In this document: positions 9,913 through 20,573 of the stretch, in pieces
How positions within the stretch are numbered: the first letter of the stretch is position 1
Layout of the letters: every line of letters starts with the position of its first letter
NCBI RefSeq assembly: GCF_040183065.1
Contig: NC_091119.1
Span: forward strand, 201,424,043 to 201,488,042
Source of the DNA: Periplaneta americana
Lineage: Eukaryota > Arthropoda > Insecta > Blattodea > Blattidae
Direction of reading: 5' to 3'
Length of the DNA stretch: 64,000 nt
Notes under the pieces: generated by a model
Told to the model about the DNA's origin: nothing
Databases searched by the model: none
The model's input: the letters and a program-made list of their open reading frames with translations, nothing else
Program-made: the position numbers and the translations under genes

Positions 9913-10367
9913 AGCTTGCGGTGGAACGCTTAAATAATCAATTGTTTATGTGTTAATAAGTGACAAATTAATTTTTTTCGCGTGTTCTTTCTTTTATGTC
10001 TCGAGTAAAAGAAAACGAAGACGCGGTTTATAGGAGTGAAGTGCACTTTAGTACAAGTGGATCGTGTTGTGTGAAGTGTGTACTGATACACGTGTTATTA
10101 ATAAACAGGCCGAGGAAAGTATCCACTTGTAAGTGTTAAGATATTGCAGCGAAGGGAGAACAGACTGGATCTTCTACAGTAAGGGGAGACAAGGCAATCT
10201 GCTCGAAGGTAAGAATATTCCCCTCTTTCGTCTCAGTATCTTCATCTTCTTTTTTTACTTGTGTTGTGGTCTGTATTTTCCTTAGGTGTAGGCTAGAACT
10301 TTTTTTCTGTATTACCTGGAGGCTGAAATTGTTTACCTTATAATGACAGAAATACACAGATTGTATT
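9913..10367. other. unassigned; possible first intron
   Basis: No repeat or recognisable coding. The stretch has further CpGs near 10015-10080 and one more donor-like sequence, ACTTGTAAGTG near 10130. If the exon at 9894 is real, this would be the start of its intron. Confidence 0.25.
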
Positions 10368-11585
10368 GCATTGTATTGTATTGTATTGTATTGTATTGTA
10401 TTGTATTTATTAACATTCCATGGTATTCATACATTGCTTACAGCTAGAATACGGAACAAATCAAAAAACTTAATTTATAGTCACAGTCTAAATGAAATAT
10501 ATACAGACGAGATTTACAATATAGTCTACTAGTACAACACAAAGTTTTAGTATCAATTTCATGAAGTGTTATTGAGTGTCATGAATTCACCTACAGAATA
10601 GAAGGCGTGAGAAATTGGGTGCTTCTTTAATTTGGCCCTAAATAATTTTATGTTTTGAGTTCCATTTTTTATATCGATAGGAAGGCTATTAAAAATTGTT
10701 ACTGCTATATAACGCACTCCTTTTTGATAGCACGATAGACTTCCCGATGGAGTATGAAAGTCATTTTTTTTACGTGTATTTATGCTATGAGCTGTTGAAT
10801 TAGTTACAAAGTTTTCACGATTACATGCGAGGAAGATTGTTAATGAAAAGATATACTGACAAACCATGGGCATTATTTGTAGTTTTTTTAAAATAGTCCT
10901 ACACGATTCCCTAGATTTGGCACCTACTACTATTCTAATTACTCTTTTTTGTAATAGAAATATACTGTTACTATCTGTGGAATTTCCCCAGAATATTATT
11001 CCAAAACTCATTACCGAGTGGAAGTATGCAAAGTATATTGTTTTTAAGGTATTGATATTTACTATCTTTTGCATAGATCTAATAGCAAAACAAGCTGAAT
11101 TTAGTTTGGGGGTAATTTCTTTAATATGATTTTTCCAATTTAACACATTATCAATTTTTAATCCAAGAAATTTGGTTGTTGTTGTTGTTTCTAATAGGGA
11201 TCTGTTGTTAATTATTGCGCTAGAAATTTGCGAGGTTGAATTTAGGCATGATTTAAATTGAATTATGTTAGTTTTGTTACAATTTAATACCAATTGATTG
11301 ATTGGGAACCAGTCACATATTTTGAAGAGAATTTCCTCTGTTGAAGATTGGAATGTGTTGGAGTTATTGGCTGTAATTACTATACTTGTGTCATCTGCAA
11401 ATAATATGGGATGACCTACATATTTTATTAGGGGGGCAAGATCATTTATAAACACTAGAAAAAGTAGGGGACCTACCTACCTAGATGCATATTTATTGAA
11501 GTATTCTTTAAAATTATGATTTATTATGACGTTTCTAGAGAGAGATAGTGAGGGAGGTATGGTCTCGGAAATTTTCTCTCAGATC
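10368..11585 (-). mobile_element. LINE family C, copy C1, with (TACAA)n tail
   Basis: Minus-strand LINE, 5' truncated. The 3' UTR ends in a pentanucleotide tail seen on the plus strand as about eight TTGTA units from 10368 to 10406. The coding part is listed separately. A second, shorter copy at 38221-39174 has the same tail and UTR. Upstream of the main open frame the reading VGPLLFLVFINDL (RT motif 4/5 region) continues to about 11480 before a frame break. Confidence 0.8.
10559..11455 (-). pseudogene. LINE C reverse transcriptase C-terminal half
   Basis: A 298-residue open frame. FINDLAPLIKYVGHP leads into the catalytic box ILFADDTSIVI (two metal-binding Asp). CNKTNIIQF and TKFLGLKIDNVLNWKNHI follow, as in the palm and thumb of CR1/Jockey/I-group LINE RTs. 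The C-terminus, IFNSLPIDIKN then KLFRAKLKKHPISHAFYSV, is the usual ending. No stop interrupts it, so this half could still fold, but the endonuclease and the RT N-terminus are missing. The exact clade is not decided. Confidence 0.85.
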
Positions 11586-11837
11586 ATTAGATAATATTAT
11601 GTTCCCAGATTATTTACGATGTGATGACAACAGACATTATACATGTTGTAAAAACAGCCTCCTGTTGGCTTGTGATGTCGCAATTAATAAACAAACTTCA
11701 GAGTTACGTGTTGAATAACAAACGATATCATTTGACCTTGTCTTCAGCAAGCTTTCGTGGTGGTATTGTCACTTTAGTGACCGTTTATGTGTTAGATGTT
11801 GTTAAAAGTAGTTTAGTAGAAATTTAGTATTCTGCTT

Positions 11838-12505
11838 ATGTCCCGTGACGAGAATATTGTACGAAATGGAAATATAATAATTGGAAATTTATCTTTTGAA
11901 GAGGTGGAGAAGTTCAAATATCTTGGAGCAACAGTAACAAATATAAATGATACTCGGGAGGAAATTAAACACAGAATAAATATGGGAAATGCGTGTTATT
12001 ATTCGGTTGAGAAGCTTTTATCATCCAGTCTGCTGTCAAAAAATCTGAAAGTTAGAATTTATAAAACAGTTATATTACCGGTTGTTCTTTATGGTTGTGA
12101 AACTTGGACTCTCACTTTGAGAGAGGAACATAGGTTAAGGGTGTTTGAGAATAAGGTGCTTAGAAAAATATTTGGAGCTAAGAGGGATGAAGTTACAGGA
12201 GAATGGAGAAAGTTACACAACACGGAACAGCACGCATTGTATTCTTTACCTGACATAATTAGGAACATTAAATCCAGACGTTTGAGATGGGCAGGGCATG
12301 TAGCACGTATGGGCGAATCCAGAAATGCATGTAGAGTGTTAGTTGGGAGGCCGGAGGGAAAAAGACCTTTAGGGAGGCCGAGACGTAGATGGGAAGATAA
12401 TATTAAAATTGATTTGAGGGAGGTGGGATATGATGATAGAGAATGGATTAATCTTGCTCAGGATAGGGACCAATGGCGGGCTTATGTGAGGGCGGTAATG
12501 AATTT
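11838..12505 (+). pseudogene. LINE family A RT C-terminal region, best copy A2
   Basis: A 229-residue open frame, the longest family A copy. It begins after the RT catalytic box. EKFKYLGATVTNINDTREEI and RINMGNACYYSVEKLL come first, then PVVLYGCETWTLTLR, a histidine-containing LRWAGHVARMGE, and RPLGRPRRRWEDNIKIDLRE. These segments match the C-terminal end of RTE-like LINE proteins. The 5' end is truncated, so the apparent start (MSRDENIV) is internal. After VRAVMNL the sequence departs from the other copies, so the original stop and tail are lost. Similarity to cockroach repeats is from memory. Confidence 0.85.
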
Positions 12506-12584
12506 ATATTTACAGCGATTTTTATGAAAAAAGTTAAACAATGAAATTAGCTATAGATTTGTGCAATATTAATTAATTCATTAA

Positions 12585-14050
12585 TTCATTGTTTTCTTCC
12601 CAAAAGCAGGTCTTTCACTGCAAACTCGGTATTCTCCAATCTTTCCTATTGTCTGCCTTTCTCTTTGTCTCATGTGATCCATATATCTTAATGTCGTCTA
12701 TCATCTGAAATCTTCTTCTGCCCCGAATTTTTCTCCCGTTCACCATTCCTTCCAGTGCATCCTTCTTCTCAGTCAGTGACCCATTCCATTTCTTTTTCTC
12801 TTCCTGATCATTTTCAGCATCATTCTTTCTTCATCCACTATCACAGCTTCGTTTTTTTATTCTGTCCATTTCACACGCTCCATTCTTCTCCATATCCATA
12901 TTTCAAATGTTTCTAGTCGTTTTATCTTCACTTCGTCGTAATGTCTATGTTTGTGTCCCATACAATACCACACTCCACATAAAGCCTTCACTAGTCTCTT
13001 CCTTAGTCCTTTTTTAGAGGTCCGCAGAAGATGCTCCTTTTTCTATTAAAAGCTTCCTTTGCCATTGCTATCCTCCTTTTGACTTCCTGGCAGCAGCTCA
13101 TGTTACTGCTTATAGTACAACCCAAGTATTTGAAGCCGTCCACTTGCTCTACTGCCTCATTTAGAATTAGCAAATTTACCTTCCTTACTTTTCTTCCTAT
13201 GACCACGGTCTTCATCCCATACTGCTCACAGCTGTCATTTAGCTCCAATAGCATATCCCTTAGTATGATCTCCTCTTCTGCTAACAACGCCATATCATCA
13301 GCAAATCTTATGCAGTGCATTTTTCTTCCTCATACTATCACTCTTCCCATTTTCTGAAAACAGTTCTGCACTAAATCCACCAAGTAGATGTTGAACAGGG
13401 TAGGTGATAAAGGAAAAGGACATCATTGACGTACTCCTCTCCCAATTTAATTTCCTTCTGACATTTCTTCTCCTATCCTGACTTTAACTCGTTTCATATA
13501 AAGATTACTGAACAACCTCGTCCACACCTGTGGAGTAACGGTCAGCGCGTCTAGCCGCGAAACCAGGTGGCCCGGGTTCGATTCCCAGTCGGGGCAAGTT
13601 ACCTGGTTGAGGTTTTTTCCGTGGTTTTCCCTCAAACCAATATGAGCAAATGCTGGGTAACTTTCGGTGTTGGACCCCGGTCTCATTTCACCGGCATTAT
13701 CACCATCTCATACAGACGCTAAATAACCTAAGCTGTTGATAAAGCGTCGTAAAATAACGTACTAAAATAAAAAGTGAACAGCCTCCTGTCTTTCCAACCC
13801 ACACCAGTTTTCTTTAGGATTTCCATCAGTTTATTCCAATTCACTCCGTCAAAGGCCTTTTCTAAGTCCACTAATACTACATACACTTATTTATTCTCCT
13901 CTAGGTATCTTTCTCCGATTGTTCGTAGCAGTCCAGTTGCATCTCTCGTACCTTTTCCCTTCCTGAAGCCAAACTGCTCTTCTTCCAACTGTTCTGATGA
14001 ATGGTAGTACATATTTAACTTCTGTAGTTTCTTCCAAAAATAGACAATTA
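12585..14050 (-). pseudogene. LINE family B, longest copy B2, interrupted by a SINE
   Basis: Reading the minus strand from 14050: EEEQFGFRKGKGTRDATGLL and VVLVDLEKAFDGVNWNKLME (RT motifs 1-3), then the SINE at 13520-13774. The catalytic HCIRFADDMALLAEEE, DGFKYLGCTISSNMSC and KRRIAMAKEAFNRKRS follow, then the basic C-terminal region. The catalytic Asp pair is intact, but stops and frameshifts break the frame (for example a stop after YLEENK). The 3' end lies near ATTAATTCATTAATTCATTG. This copy shows the most domains of family B. Confidence 0.8.
13520..13774 (+). mobile_element. tRNA-headed SINE, family 1, copy b, nested in LINE B
   Basis: Full SINE with GGAGTAACGGTCAGCG, B box GGTTCGATTCC, the TTACCTGGTTGAGG body and the GACGCTAAATAACC tail. 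It splits LINE B between ACTCGTTTCATATAAAGATT and TCCTGTCTTTCC, sequences that are adjacent in the LINE copy near 40.83 kb. Target duplication: TGAACAACCTC at 13509-13519 and TGAACAGCCTC at 13775-13785, one mismatch in 11. Confidence 0.9.
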
Positions 14051-14470
14051 CAATTATTTCTAATACGCATTGTGTACAACTCCAACGTGTATGTTTCTGA
14101 TCCGTAGATTTTGTCCTTATTCTATACAGCCGAGCTTGTAATGGTGGTATACAGGTATATAAATGAAATACATTAACAGTCTTACTAATAAACCGTGTAT
14201 AGTTTTTATACGAGACTTACGCAGCGTTGAGACAGAAAACGTTACTAATAAACCGTGAAAAAGCTATGGACTTATAAACAGGCTGTAACTATACAATGGG
14301 AATTCCTTTGCAGTAGTTATATACACGAAACCCCTTGTTTAAGCGTTGTATATAGAGAAAAAATGGCCGCCCCTCTAACAGCTGTTCGTATCGACTGTCA
14401 TTTTATGATGATAGTTGCCTAGTAACCACAGAAGAACAAACCAAAGAGCACAGAATAATTAGAATAATAT

Positions 14471-14650
14471 CACAGTCTAGTATATACAGTCGCGAAGCTC
14501 AATACGTAGTAAATATGCAAACATTAGATAGTTCACCACTAGGATCGCTAATATCGCCTCATTACAGGCAATGCAAAATAGTACCGTCACAGTCTATTGT
14601 TTCTAGCACCCTCAAAACTCAAGCTTCGTGACTGTATATAGTAGAATGTG
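14471..14650. mobile_element. short-form transposon K (180 bp), deletion derivative
   Basis: The ends read CACAGTCTAGTATATACAGT and, from the other side, CACATTCTACTATATACAGT, flanked by ATAATAT on both sides (14464-14470 and 14651-14657). Element D copy 2 lacks this insert. Both ends match the two ends of the ~0.8-kb element at 51199-52005, so this is an internally deleted relative. Confidence 0.8.
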
Positions 14651-14913
14651 ATAATATTGCTATAGCTTTTGACGAAAATATAGTGTGGCAATCGATTAGA
14701 GTCAGTTGTACTATCGATACTTAACACGCCACACTAGAGCGCACTACCGGATGCAATAGAGAACCTCAGATATTCTATTACCTTTCGTAACGAAGTAATG
14801 ACGAAACTATGACGTAGCTGTGTAACAGTTGTACTGTTATACACGACGTATGTAGTGATTTTTAGTAAGGAATTTACACACGACTTATAAACGCGCTACT
14901 CATTGTATAAGTA

Positions 14914-15991
14914 CAGGGACATCATTTTATTTTTACTTCAATTTTTATTGTACCTGAGTTTTTGAATGTACTTCACTCCCACCCCTTCTACTAAGGAAGT
15001 TCCATATCCACACAGAACCAAGATCGCAGATAGTAAGCAGTACTGAGTTACTGGGTATAGTACGTTCCAGAAATATGTTCGCGTTTTCCAGTGACGAAAG
15101 AGCTTTCAATATTGAATCACATTTTCGCACAGGTACTGTCCGTTTGCCTACGTCGCATCCCGATTTCCCCCACTTGCTTCTGCTCGCCCCTCTGTAAAAG
15201 CTGGGCTGTCTTAGCTCTTTTCTGAAAGCATTAATTTCTCTTAGGAATTGGAAGTTTACGTAATATTATACAGCTGTTTAATTTAACTTAAATAAAAGAG
15301 CCTCGTTAAGTAATTAACTGTCACGTGATTTCCTCCCTTTCTACAATCCTGAGGCATAACCACTTGGACGGACAGTAGATAGCATGTCTGACTAATTTTA
15401 TATTTTCGGGTCGGGCAGAAGTGAAGATTGAATTCACAGTACGTAGAGTAGGTACAGAATTATTTCAACATGAGTTACTAGTACGAAGGACGAAACTGGC
15501 AATTGGAATTAGATGCAATAGTCTATAGTGCGATAATATGCACGAAAGAACTGAAGCCTGTATCGAAATGAACGGCCACCATTTTAAAAATTGTGTTTAA
15601 ATATTCATATTATGATTATTTTTCAATTTAACTTCTTTCTCTATATTGTACGCTAATGTGCTGTAGACAGTATAATATACACTGCATAATGAATACGTTC
15701 GCATGGATAACTCACTTCGTGAGTAAAAACACTTATTCTTAATACAGTACTGTACTTTGATTGAAGAAAAACCTAATGAAAATTATCAAACTCAAAATAG
15801 CGATATTTCCTAGTTTACGTAAATGGATGAACTACTTTTCTTCCTTCCTATACCTAGTAGAGTGATTTGTGTTTTACGCCAGTATCATCGAACTCCAGTC
15901 TTGGAGGGGGGAGTAAGCGGTGTTTCCGGTTCTCTAAAGGTATAGACAGGTTAATATTAAAAATGTTAGTAAAAATAAAATGATGTCCCTC
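14914..15991. mobile_element. element E, copy 1 (1078 bp, TA target site)
   Basis: Termini CAGGGACATCATTTTATTTT and its reverse complement, with TA duplicated on both sides (14912-14913 and 15992-15993). The empty site can be read in element D copy 2 (GTATAAGTATAAGACAG). TA duplication and a CAGGG terminus suggest a Tc1/mariner-related non-autonomous element. No transposase frame is visible. Copy 2 spans 22850-23950. Confidence 0.8.
15136..15375. mobile_element. MITE L inside element E copy 1
   Basis: CTGTCCGTTTG at the left and CTTGGACGGACAG at the right, flanked by TA. The same MITE sits at the same place in element E copy 2, so it entered E before E multiplied. Confidence 0.6.
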
Positions 15992-16037
15992 TATAAGACA
16001 GTTAAACGTCTGTATATAGAGTTTTTATTAGTAAGAC

Positions 16038-16740
16038 CGTAATTCTAGAGTTTGGTTTGTAGGCTGCCTTGTAGTCACGATAGGAGAAACAGAGAGTTCA
16101 CTGCAGTTCGTGTTTGTGACGCCATATGCTCGTTGAATCTGTTCAATGACTTCAGCTTTACGTAAGGACTGCTGTTCGATTGTTGTTATTCTGAATTAAT
16201 TCTAACCGGGACGTGATAGGGAGGTCTGTTGACAGACGGTGCCCCTCTCCCAGCAGACGGAGTCGAACCGGTTATCATAGGGTACACAAACCTCAGCTCA
16301 CCGGTTTCTGTTACGCAACGCCGCGTCTCCAACTTGTGACACCGGAGTTGAACTCAGCTGTGGCGAAATGGTACAAGGTGTATACGAATCGGCGTTTGAA
16401 ATTAAAATTACCCCGACTTTCTTCCGCTCTGTTGGTCCTTCAAATTGAAAATTAAACCTCCATCCCCTCACCCCACTTTAAGAAGTTGGTTTGCGCTGTT
16501 CTTTCCAGAATATTTTACAAAGTTGGAAGAAAGAAAGTCTTGCATAAATCTTGTACAGTTATATGAGTCTGGGCTCGAAAGTTGCTTAAGTGAAACGTAT
16601 CTGCCTCTGCAACTTCTTCTACTAAAATAGATAATGTAAAGTAAACGGTGCAAGATATTGTGCACAAATCTCTTTCGTTTTAACGGTACGGTTTGAAAAC
16701 TGACAAAAATAGGCGAAATGGTATTAAAACGTAATTGCAT
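16038..16740. other. unassigned region between element D and the foldback
   Basis: A moderately GC-rich part (16200-16440) holds an 80-codon open frame with no recognisable motif (GRSVDRRCPSPSRRSRTGYH). The rest is AT-rich. No transposon ends, tRNA-like boxes or tandem repeats are seen. Confidence 0.3.
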
Positions 16741-16744
16741 TTTA

Positions 16745-17222
16745 CAAGATTATTCTTCGAGACATTTCAAACAAAAACAAGTTCAATACAATTTTGCTCG
16801 TTTTTGGTTCCTTTTCAAGATAAAAATTGTTTTTATACAAAACCTTTCATAGCGTGTTTTGGGAAACCCACTGATTTAATTCCCAATACGCTCAGTCAAT
16901 TTAATAGAGCAGTGTATTATGATAATGAATGTTTGAAAGAAATTTTAGTTTTGTCCTTTAAATGTACAGAAATTTGATCTGAACAAATGTAACTTTTTGT
17001 TTGGATCAAATTTCTGCACAATTAAAGGACAAAACTAAAATTCTTTCAATCATTTATTATCATAATACACTGCTGTATTAAATTGACTGAGCATATTGGG
17101 AATTAAATCTCCTAAAACACGCTATGAAATGTTTCGTGTAAAACAATTTTATCTCTAAAAGAAAACAAAAACGAGCAAAATTGTATTAAACTCTTTTGTT
17201 TGAAGTATGTCAAAGAATAACT
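16745..17222. repeat. long foldback: ~230-bp inverted arms around a ~20-base loop
   Basis: The left arm (GACATTTCAAAC ... GAAATTTGATC) is followed, after GAACAAATGTAACTTTTTGT, by its imperfect reverse complement down to GTTTGAAGTATGTC. Most positions pair, with scattered mismatches and small indels. A transcript would fold into one long hairpin. It could be a foldback transposon or an inverted duplication acting as a long-hairpin RNA source. No protein is assigned. Confidence 0.8.
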
Positions 17223-17459
17223 CCCTGAATTTGTGACATTATCTAGGTCCATCCTGTATTGCATATCATGATATTTATTACTTATCGATCCGGATTTCAA
17301 GCATTTCTTCAATACGAAAAAAGGTAAAAATATTATATCTTCAAGGAACATAGGAACATTACAACAATGGTGGCTACCGCGAAAGTCAGAATTCTTTTCA
17401 ATTGTTTCTAGGATGGTTTCCATTGCATCCGTATCAACAGTCATGTCGTTTGCATCTCT

Positions 17460-17610
17460 GTGCAGAAGAAATTGTATTAAAAAAATAAATACCCTGGACA
17501 AAAACACTTTTCTCTTACACTAGGAGGTAATGCACTCTGGTGCACACGGTGCACAAGAAATTGCATTATAATAGGAAATTACCCTGGACTAAGACACTTT
17601 TTTCCCTTAG
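17460..17610. repeat. two of three ~85-bp units (GAAATT...CCTGGAC)
   Basis: Units share AGAAATTGTATTA, TACCCTGGACAAAAACACTT and GTGCACACGGTGCACAAG. A third unit lies at about 19115-19215, on the far side of the mariner, so the mariner landed between tandem copies. Confidence 0.65.
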
Positions 17611-17613
17611 ATA

Positions 17614-19106
17614 TAAAGGGTGTTTCAAAAATACGGGGCATAATTTCAGGTATGTATTTCCCACATGTAGACAATCAAAATAGTTCATTACAACATGTGT
17701 CCGGAAATGCTTCATTTCCGAGTTATGGCCTCCACAACATTGAAATTCACCGGAACGTTTTTCTTTCCGCAGGTCGTTGTCATTACAGAAGATGTTCAAA
17801 ATGTCCACCTCCTGCTTGAATACAGACCTCACATCGATGTCTCATTGACCTGCGAACACGATCCCAAACTCCAGGAGTATTGCGTATGTCCTCAGAACAT
17901 GCCACAATTCGATTCCGAAGGGATTCCAAATCAGGCACCGGAGACGAATAAACCAATGATTTTAAATGTCCCCACAAGTAGAAATCGAGAGGGCTCAGAT
18001 CAGGTGAGGGTGGAGGCCAAGCAATTGGGCCACCTCTACCTATCCATCGATCAGGAAACCTTCGATCCAAGTACCGGCGAGCCGTACGACTGAAGTGTGC
18101 AGGAGCGCCATCATGCAAGAAGTGAATGTGTTGACGATTGATCAGTGGAGTGTCTTCTAAAACATGAGGTATGGTGTTTTCCAGGAAGTTTGTGTACGCC
18201 TGCCCCGTAAGTCTGTTTACAAGTACATGGGGTCCAACTAATCGATCACCAATGATACCGGCCCACATTTTGAGGGAGAACCGCACCTGGTGATGAGATG
18301 GAACAGTTGCACGTGGGTTTTCATACGCCCATACATGCTGATTGTGGAAATTTGTTATGCCATCCCGTGTGAACTGTGCTTCATCTGTAAATATTACTAA
18401 GGTAGGAAAGTTCGGATTTACACCACACTGCTGCAAGAACTACTGACAGAACCTAACTCGTGCAGGGTAATCTGCTGGTGACAGGGCCTGTACACGTTGC
18501 AAATGATAAGGATACAATTGATACTCTTTCAACAGTCTCCAGACAGTCGTATGAGGAACAATGACTTGCAACGCTACCCTTCGTGTGCTGATAGAAGGAG
18601 TCATGTTCACAGCCTCCAGAATCTCCTCCTGTACTTCTGGAGTTGTAGATCTTGGTCGTCCCCTTCCCAAACCAGGAGAGTTAAATTTTCCATACTCGCA
18701 CAGACGGTAATGGAGACGTACAAATGTCTTCCGATCTGGACATTGTCGCTGTGGGTACCTCTCCTGGTACAAACGACGAGCCAGCGCAGCATTGCCGTCC
18801 GCCTTACCGTACATGAAGTGTATCTCTGCCAGCTCTTGATTTGAATACATGTCGCACAGTCTAACGCCTACACAACACTGAATGTAACCTTCGCCTCGGA
18901 ATGAACTGTCAGAGTGCCCTCTTAATGTCTCCTTTAACGGCAACGACCTGCGGAAAGAAAAACGTTCCGGTGAATTTCAATGCTGTGAAGGCCATAACTC
19001 GGAAATGAAGCATTTCCGGACACATGTTGTAATGAACTATTTTGATTGTCTACATGTGGGAAATACATACCTGAAATTATGCCCTGTATTTTTGAAACAC
19101 CCTGTA
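17614..19106 (-). mobile_element. mariner element M2 (1493 bp, DD41D) with ~160-bp inverted ends
   Basis: The left end TAAAGGGTGTTTCAAAAATA and the right end (TACAGGGTGTTTCAAAAATA read inward) extend into inverted repeats that run to GACCTGCGGAAAGAAAAACG, about 160 bp each. TA at 17612-17613 and 19107-19108 is the target duplication. The transposase gene on the minus strand fills the space between the repeats. Such long terminal repeats are unusual for mariners, whose ends are mostly about 30 bp. Confidence 0.93.
17783..18850 (-). pseudogene. mariner transposase, DD41D type, one in-frame stop
   Basis: Cuts and joins transposon ends. The frame probably starts at the Met of MYSNQELAEIHFMYGKADGN, a DUF4817-like N-terminal helix-turn-helix seen in insect mariners. 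RPRSTTPEVQEEILEAV and TTVWRLLKEYQLYPYHLQRV follow (second DNA-binding part). The DDE domain has the first Asp in LVIFTDEAQFTRD, the second in HFLHDGAPAHF and the third in SPDLSPLDFYLWG, with 41 residues between the second and third. A single TAG (18440-18442) after ARVRFCQ is the only break; the same frame continues with FLQQCGVN. All catalytic Asp residues are present, so inactivation looks recent. About 355 codons is normal for the family. Confidence 0.9.
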
Positions 19107-19327
19107 TAGCTACTAACAGGTGCTCCTTGCACCAAAGATGCACACGGTGTAGAAGAAATTCATTATAATAAGAAATTACCCCTGGACCAAAACATTTTTT
19201 CCTCCTCACACTAACAGGCCTCAATTTATTAATTACTTCCATTTGTATAGATTTATTTCTTTTTGATTAAATTGAAATTTAGTGCAATATATATTTTTTT
19301 CCATTAAACTTTTACACGTTTATAACT

Positions 19328-20259
19328 CTGTGGCCGGGAGGAAAAAGGTCTTAAGTCATTTTTTTTTGTGAAAATGAGATTTTTATATATTCTGAAAGCG
19401 GAAACAATTCTCTGCAATCTGGTAAAACGGCTAAAGTCAAATAAGACTCCTGACTGGATTTATAGAGCGTTACCAAATGTCCTAAGTACTTTTTGAATCG
19501 AGCACACACAGAATAAATGACTCAAGAATATTTAATACTTTATTCCTTACAAACCATCACATGTTTACTTTCCATGCTTCCTTATTAAAAAGGTCTAACT
19601 TGTATTTTAGCCATTTTATCACATACTGATGTCCTTTCCGTTTAAAACTTTAAGCACCAGGTAAACAGTCCTATAATTGTTTAAGACCCATTTTGCATTC
19701 CTAATAATTTACATTTCTCATTTATTTTGACATGAAAAAGGTCTTATGTTTAATAGTCCCTTCTACTCAGTTTGGAATCTAGTCTTAAAAGGGCTTAAGT
19801 GCGGCTATTTTTGGATTTTTTTGGTGGGTTGTTTTACGACGCTTTATCAACATCTCAGGTTATTTAGCGTCTGGATGAGATGAAGGTGATAATGCCGGTG
19901 AAATGAGACCGAGGTCCAGCACCGAAAGTTACCCAGCATTTGCTCGTATTGGGTTGAGGGAAAACCCCGGAAAAAACCTCAACCAGGTAACTTGCCCCCA
20001 CCGGGAATCGAACCCAGGCCACCTGGTTTCGCGGCCAGACGCGCTGACCGTTACTCCACAGGTGTGGACTTTTTGGAAATAATCAAGAAAATTTTTTAAA
20101 TGAGCAACATTATCTATTTTAGAAGAAATATAAACAAATAATATCCAGGGAAAAATTCTTAATTAAAAAACTCTACAATTGACACCAATTTCAATCATTC
20201 TACTGCTCTCCTGAAAAGTATAAAATTTTTACTTAAGACCTTTTTCCTCCCGGCCACAG
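19328..20259. mobile_element. 932-bp inverted-repeat element with 4-bp target duplication, carrying a SINE
   Basis: Ends CTGTGGCCGGGAGGAAAAAG and its reverse complement (about 29 bp, nearly perfect), flanked by AACT on both sides (19324-19327 and 20260-20263). The interior repeats parts of the terminus (AAAAAGGTCTTA, GTTTAAGACCC, AAGGGCTTAAGT), an unusual subterminal arrangement. No transposase. The SINE at 19816-20069 is a later insertion. The superfamily is not recognised. Confidence 0.85.
19816..20069 (-). mobile_element. tRNA-headed SINE, family 1, copy c
   Basis: Minus-strand full-length copy: B box and A-box-like segment near the right end, GACGCT/AGCGTC segment near the left, T-rich (A-tail) end. 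TTTTTGGA on both sides (19808-19815 and 20070-20077) is the target duplication. Confidence 0.88.
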
Positions 20260-20573
20260 AACTTTTGACGTGAATCTTTTCCAAGTCCATCTGATATCGA
20301 AATCACATCTATAGCAACTGTTTTTAACACGGCCCCCTTGTATAAAGATATGAATCGCTGAAATAAAGTAGCATCAAAATACAGCATTCATTTATTGATT
20401 AATACGTCATCGGTATTGTTGGAATTGTCTGTATAAAGAGACGACATTCCAGATGGCTGGATGGTTGGTTTCTTGCAGGAAATGCAACGATTCATATAAC
20501 CTCCTAAAATATAAAAACAAATGAAGATGGATCTGCTGACATAAAAAGTATAGACCGCGTATTTTATTTCATA
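20260..20573. other. unassigned AT-rich spacer
   Basis: Nothing recognisable beyond the flank of the preceding element. A minus-strand frame of 71 codons has no motif. Confidence 0.3.

Larger units (their letters stand above)
14179..16037. mobile_element. element D, copy 1 (~0.6 kb core) carrying two other transposons
   Basis: The ends are GTCTTACTAATAAA and its reverse complement. The body matches 38190-39745 in pieces (CGAGACTTACGCAG, AATGGCCGCCCCTCTAACAG, ACACGACGTATGTAGTGAT). Relative to that copy, this one contains a 180-bp MITE at 14471 and a 1078-bp element E at 14914. The core has no transposase frame. The superfamily is unknown; target duplications are not clear in either copy. Confidence 0.7.

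Noticed and set aside
17695-18093. 132-codon plus-strand frame, and 18497-18844
   Set aside because: Antisense of the mariner transposase and its terminal repeat.
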